Positions 4,312 to 6,152 of a DNA stretch of 6,152 nucleotides are shown one piece after another. Below the pieces are notes generated by a model. That model was given only the letters and a program-made list of their open reading frames with translations. It was not told the origin of the DNA and ran no database searches. The stretch comes from Kmv34 sp964524965 (GTDB lineage: Bacteria > Aerophobota > Aerophobia > Aerophobales > B3-G15). The translations under genes and the position numbers were made by a program. The DNA lies in assembly GCA_964524965.1 (NCBI GenBank), contig CAZGDY010000099.1, positions 1-6,152 of the forward strand, given 5' to 3'. The first letter of the stretch is position 1, and every line of letters starts with the position of its first letter.

Positions 4312-6152
4312 ATGAGTCTGCAAACAGTTATGGGAATCGTTCCCTGGATAGGAGCGTTAGGAATGGCATTTGCCATTATCACTTTTTTTACTATTAAAAA
4401 ATTTCCTCCGGGAAATGCCAAAATGGTAAAAATAGCAGAGGCCATTCACGAAGGGGCCATGATATTTTTAAAAAGAGAGTACCAGATAATAACTATTTTT
4501 GTCGCTGTTATGTTTGTTGTGCTGGTTACAGTGCTTACCTTTTGGACAGGAATAGCTTTCTTACTTGGCGCATCATGTTCTATGTTAGCTGGGTTTTTAG
4601 GAATGAAAGCATCAACCCGTTCTGCTCCTCGAACCTGTCAAGGAGCAATTGACGGAGGAATTCCCCGAGCTTTAGCTATTGCTTTTAGAGGGGGTTCGGT
4701 AATGGGAATTGCCGTGGCCAGTTTAGGAGTAGTGGGAATTGGAATATTTTACTACTTTACTAAAAATCCCATGGTTATTAGCGGATTTGCTATGGGGGCA
4801 AGCTCCATAGCTCTTTTTGCTCGTGTTGGAGGAGGCATATTCACCAAAAGTGCTGATATCGGGGCTGATCTTGTGGGTAAAGTCGAAGCGGGAATTCCTG
4901 AAGATGATCCCCGTAACCCCGGAGTTATAGCTGATAATGTTGGAGATAATGTCGGAGATACAGCGGGTATGGGGGCAGACCTTTTTGAGTCTTATGTAGG
5001 ATCAGTCATTGCCACCATCGCTATTGGAGCAACTTTTGCCAGCCCTCTTAAATGGATGTCTCTGCCCATATTACTTATTGTGGCTGGCCTTATCTCCTCA
5101 ATAATTGGTGTTTTTTCTATTGGCATTCTTAAAAAAATTTCCCCTCAGTCAGCTTTGAGGTACGCTACCTATGTTAGCGCAATTTTATTTATAATAGGAG
5201 CTTACTTTATTACCCGGACTATTTTAGGGAGAATGAATGAGTTCTGGGCTATTTTGTCTGGATTAATTGCAGGAGTTTTAATTGGAGTAGAAAGTGAATA
5301 TTTTACCTCCGGTCCTCCCGTAAAAAAAATTGCTAAAAGCAGCCAATTTGGTGTTGCTGCTAACATTATAAATGGACTCTCTTTGGGTTTCGCCAGTACT
5401 CTTTTGCCGATAATTACTATTTGTGCTGCTATTTATCTTGCCTACCATTTCAGTGGACTGTACGGAATCGCCATTGCTGCAGTTGGCATGCTCTCTACTA
5501 TTGGAATAGTGATGTCTACAGATTCTTACGGACCCATTGCTGATAATGCGGGAGGAATTGCTGAGATGTCTGGGGCCGGGGTGGGGGTACGAAAAATTAC
5601 CGATAAGTTAGATACCCTGGGAAATACCACGGCTGCCATCGGTAAAGGATTTGCAATTGGATCTGCTGCTCTAACCGCTCTTGCTCTTTTTTCTGCTTAT
5701 CAAAAAACTGTTGGATTGGAAGTAATAAGCCTCACTAAATCATCCACTATTATTGGTCTTCTTCTTGGATCAGCCATGCCTTTTGCCATTGCCTTCCTCA
5801 CTTTGGGAGCAGTAGGCAAAGTTGCCAACCAAATGGTGGAGGAAATTAGAAGACAATTTAAACAAATAAAAGGTCTTTTGGAGGGAACAGCAGAGGCCGA
5901 CTCTAAAAAGTGCGTGGATATTGTAACTCGAGGAGCCATTAGACAGATGGTAATACCTGGAATCATTGCCGTAGGTGCACCCTTGGCCGTGGGCTTTTTT
6001 CTGGGAGCTGAAACTTTAGGAGGATTTTTAGCTGGAGCAACAGCTTGTGGAGTGCTCCTGGGAATTATGATGGCTAACGCGGGGGCTTCCTGGGATAATG
6101 CTAAAAAATGGATAGAAGAAGGTAATTTAGGTGGCAAAGGTTCAGATGCCCA
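4312..6152 (+). CDS. hppA: Membrane-bound ion-pumping pyrophosphatase, K+-dependent type (3' end beyond window)
   Basis: HppA hydrolyses cytosolic pyrophosphate and uses the energy to move Na+ or H+ out across the membrane. The frame stays open from the ATG at 4312 to the window edge, giving 613 residues; family members have about 670 or more, so the C-terminal part with the last acidic motif is missing only because the window stops. The substrate site is clear: FTKSADIGADLVGKVE (177-192) contains the D-x7-K-x-E signature (Asp182, Lys190, Glu192). It is followed by DDPRNPGVIADNVGDNVGD (198-216) and, later, STDSYGPIADNAGG (402-415). GNTTAAIGKGFAIG (437-450) has Ala441 and Gly444 where K+-independent enzymes have Lys and Thr, so K+ dependence is expected. 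Glu226 in ADLFESY (222-228) sits at the TM6 position typical of Na+-pumping enzymes; plant-type H+ pumps have it one turn later. Many hydrophobic segments (for example 8-28, 58-98, 120-148, 250-275, 285-302, 357-380, 478-500, 545-590) fit a 16-helix protein. Na+ specificity is inference; H+ or dual transport remains possible. Confidence 0.95.
   Translation, partial: MSLQTVMGIVPWIGALGMAFAIITFFTIKKFPPGNAKMVKIAEAIHEGAMIFLKREYQIITIFVAVMFVVLVTVLTFWTGIAFLLGASCSMLAGFLGMKASTRSAPRTCQGAIDGGIPRALAIAFRGGSVMGIAVASLGVVGIGIFYYFTKNPMVISGFAMGASSIALFARVGGGIFTKSADIGADLVGKVEAGIPEDDPRNPGVIADNVGDNVGDTAGMGADLFESYVGSVIATIAIGATFASPLKWMSLPILLIVAGLISSIIGVFSIGILKKISPQSALRYATYVSAILFIIGAYFITRTILGRMNEFWAILSGLIAGVLIGVESEYFTSGPPVKKIAKSSQFGVAANIINGLSLGFASTLLPIITICAAIYLAYHFSGLYGIAIAAVGMLSTIGIVMSTDSYGPIADNAGGIAEMSGAGVGVRKITDKLDTLGNTTAAIGKGFAIGSAALTALALFSAYQKTVGLEVISLTKSSTIIGLLLGSAMPFAIAFLTLGAVGKVANQMVEEIRRQFKQIKGLLEGTAEADSKKCVDIVTRGAIRQMVIPGIIAVGAPLAVGFFLGAETLGGFLAGATACGVLLGIMMANAGASWDNAKKWIEEGNLGGKGSDA

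Noticed and set aside
5700..6137. Open frame of 145 codons on the - strand inside hppA
   Set aside because: Antisense to conserved pyrophosphatase sequence; its Pro/Ala/Ile-rich composition comes from the Gly/Ala-rich membrane helices on the other strand.

Overview
The window holds five protein-coding genes of central nucleotide and pyrophosphate metabolism from what looks like an AT-rich, uncultured-type bacterium. Promoters of sigma70 form (TTGACA / TATAAT-like), purine-rich ribosome binding sites and a PyrR-led pyr operon show that it is bacterial. The mix of a pyrR-pyrB-pyrC operon, a two-domain nucleoside-diphosphate kinase and a potassium-type membrane pyrophosphatase would fit an anaerobic candidate-phylum lineage, but I cannot name the taxon from the sequence alone. 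I see no insertion sequence, CRISPR array, tRNA, rRNA or sign of recent transfer. Most of the window is ordinary housekeeping content, and I found no clear candidate for a wholly new system.

Layout. Positions 1-104 are an AT-rich control region with a near-consensus promoter reading right. Next is a gene on the + strand (105-1274) for a 389-residue protein made of two NDP-kinase folds. The first fold has lost its catalytic residues and the second keeps them. It converges, across only 26 bases, on a three-gene operon on the - strand. In order of transcription this is pyrR (4067-3528), pyrB (3538-2624) and pyrC (2593-1301). pyrR and pyrB overlap by 11 bases, and pyrB and pyrC are 30 bases apart. 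A 244-base divergent region (4068-4311) carries promoters for both directions, including a palindromic -10 that reads as an extended -10 on both strands. To its right, hppA (4312 to the window edge) encodes a membrane-bound ion-pumping pyrophosphatase. Its last part lies beyond the window.

How the genes fit together. PyrB and PyrC carry out steps 2 and 3 of de novo UMP synthesis. PyrR is a uracil phosphoribosyltransferase-type protein that in Firmicutes senses UMP/UTP and attenuates pyr mRNA. NDP kinase makes UTP and the other NTPs from diphosphates. Phosphoribosyl transfers and nucleic-acid synthesis release pyrophosphate, which HppA hydrolyses to pump Na+ (or H+) across the membrane. The points most worth a second look are the pseudo-kinase/kinase tandem, the PyrR with several changed RNA-contact positions and no recognisable binding loop in its leader, and the symmetric pyr/hppA promoter.
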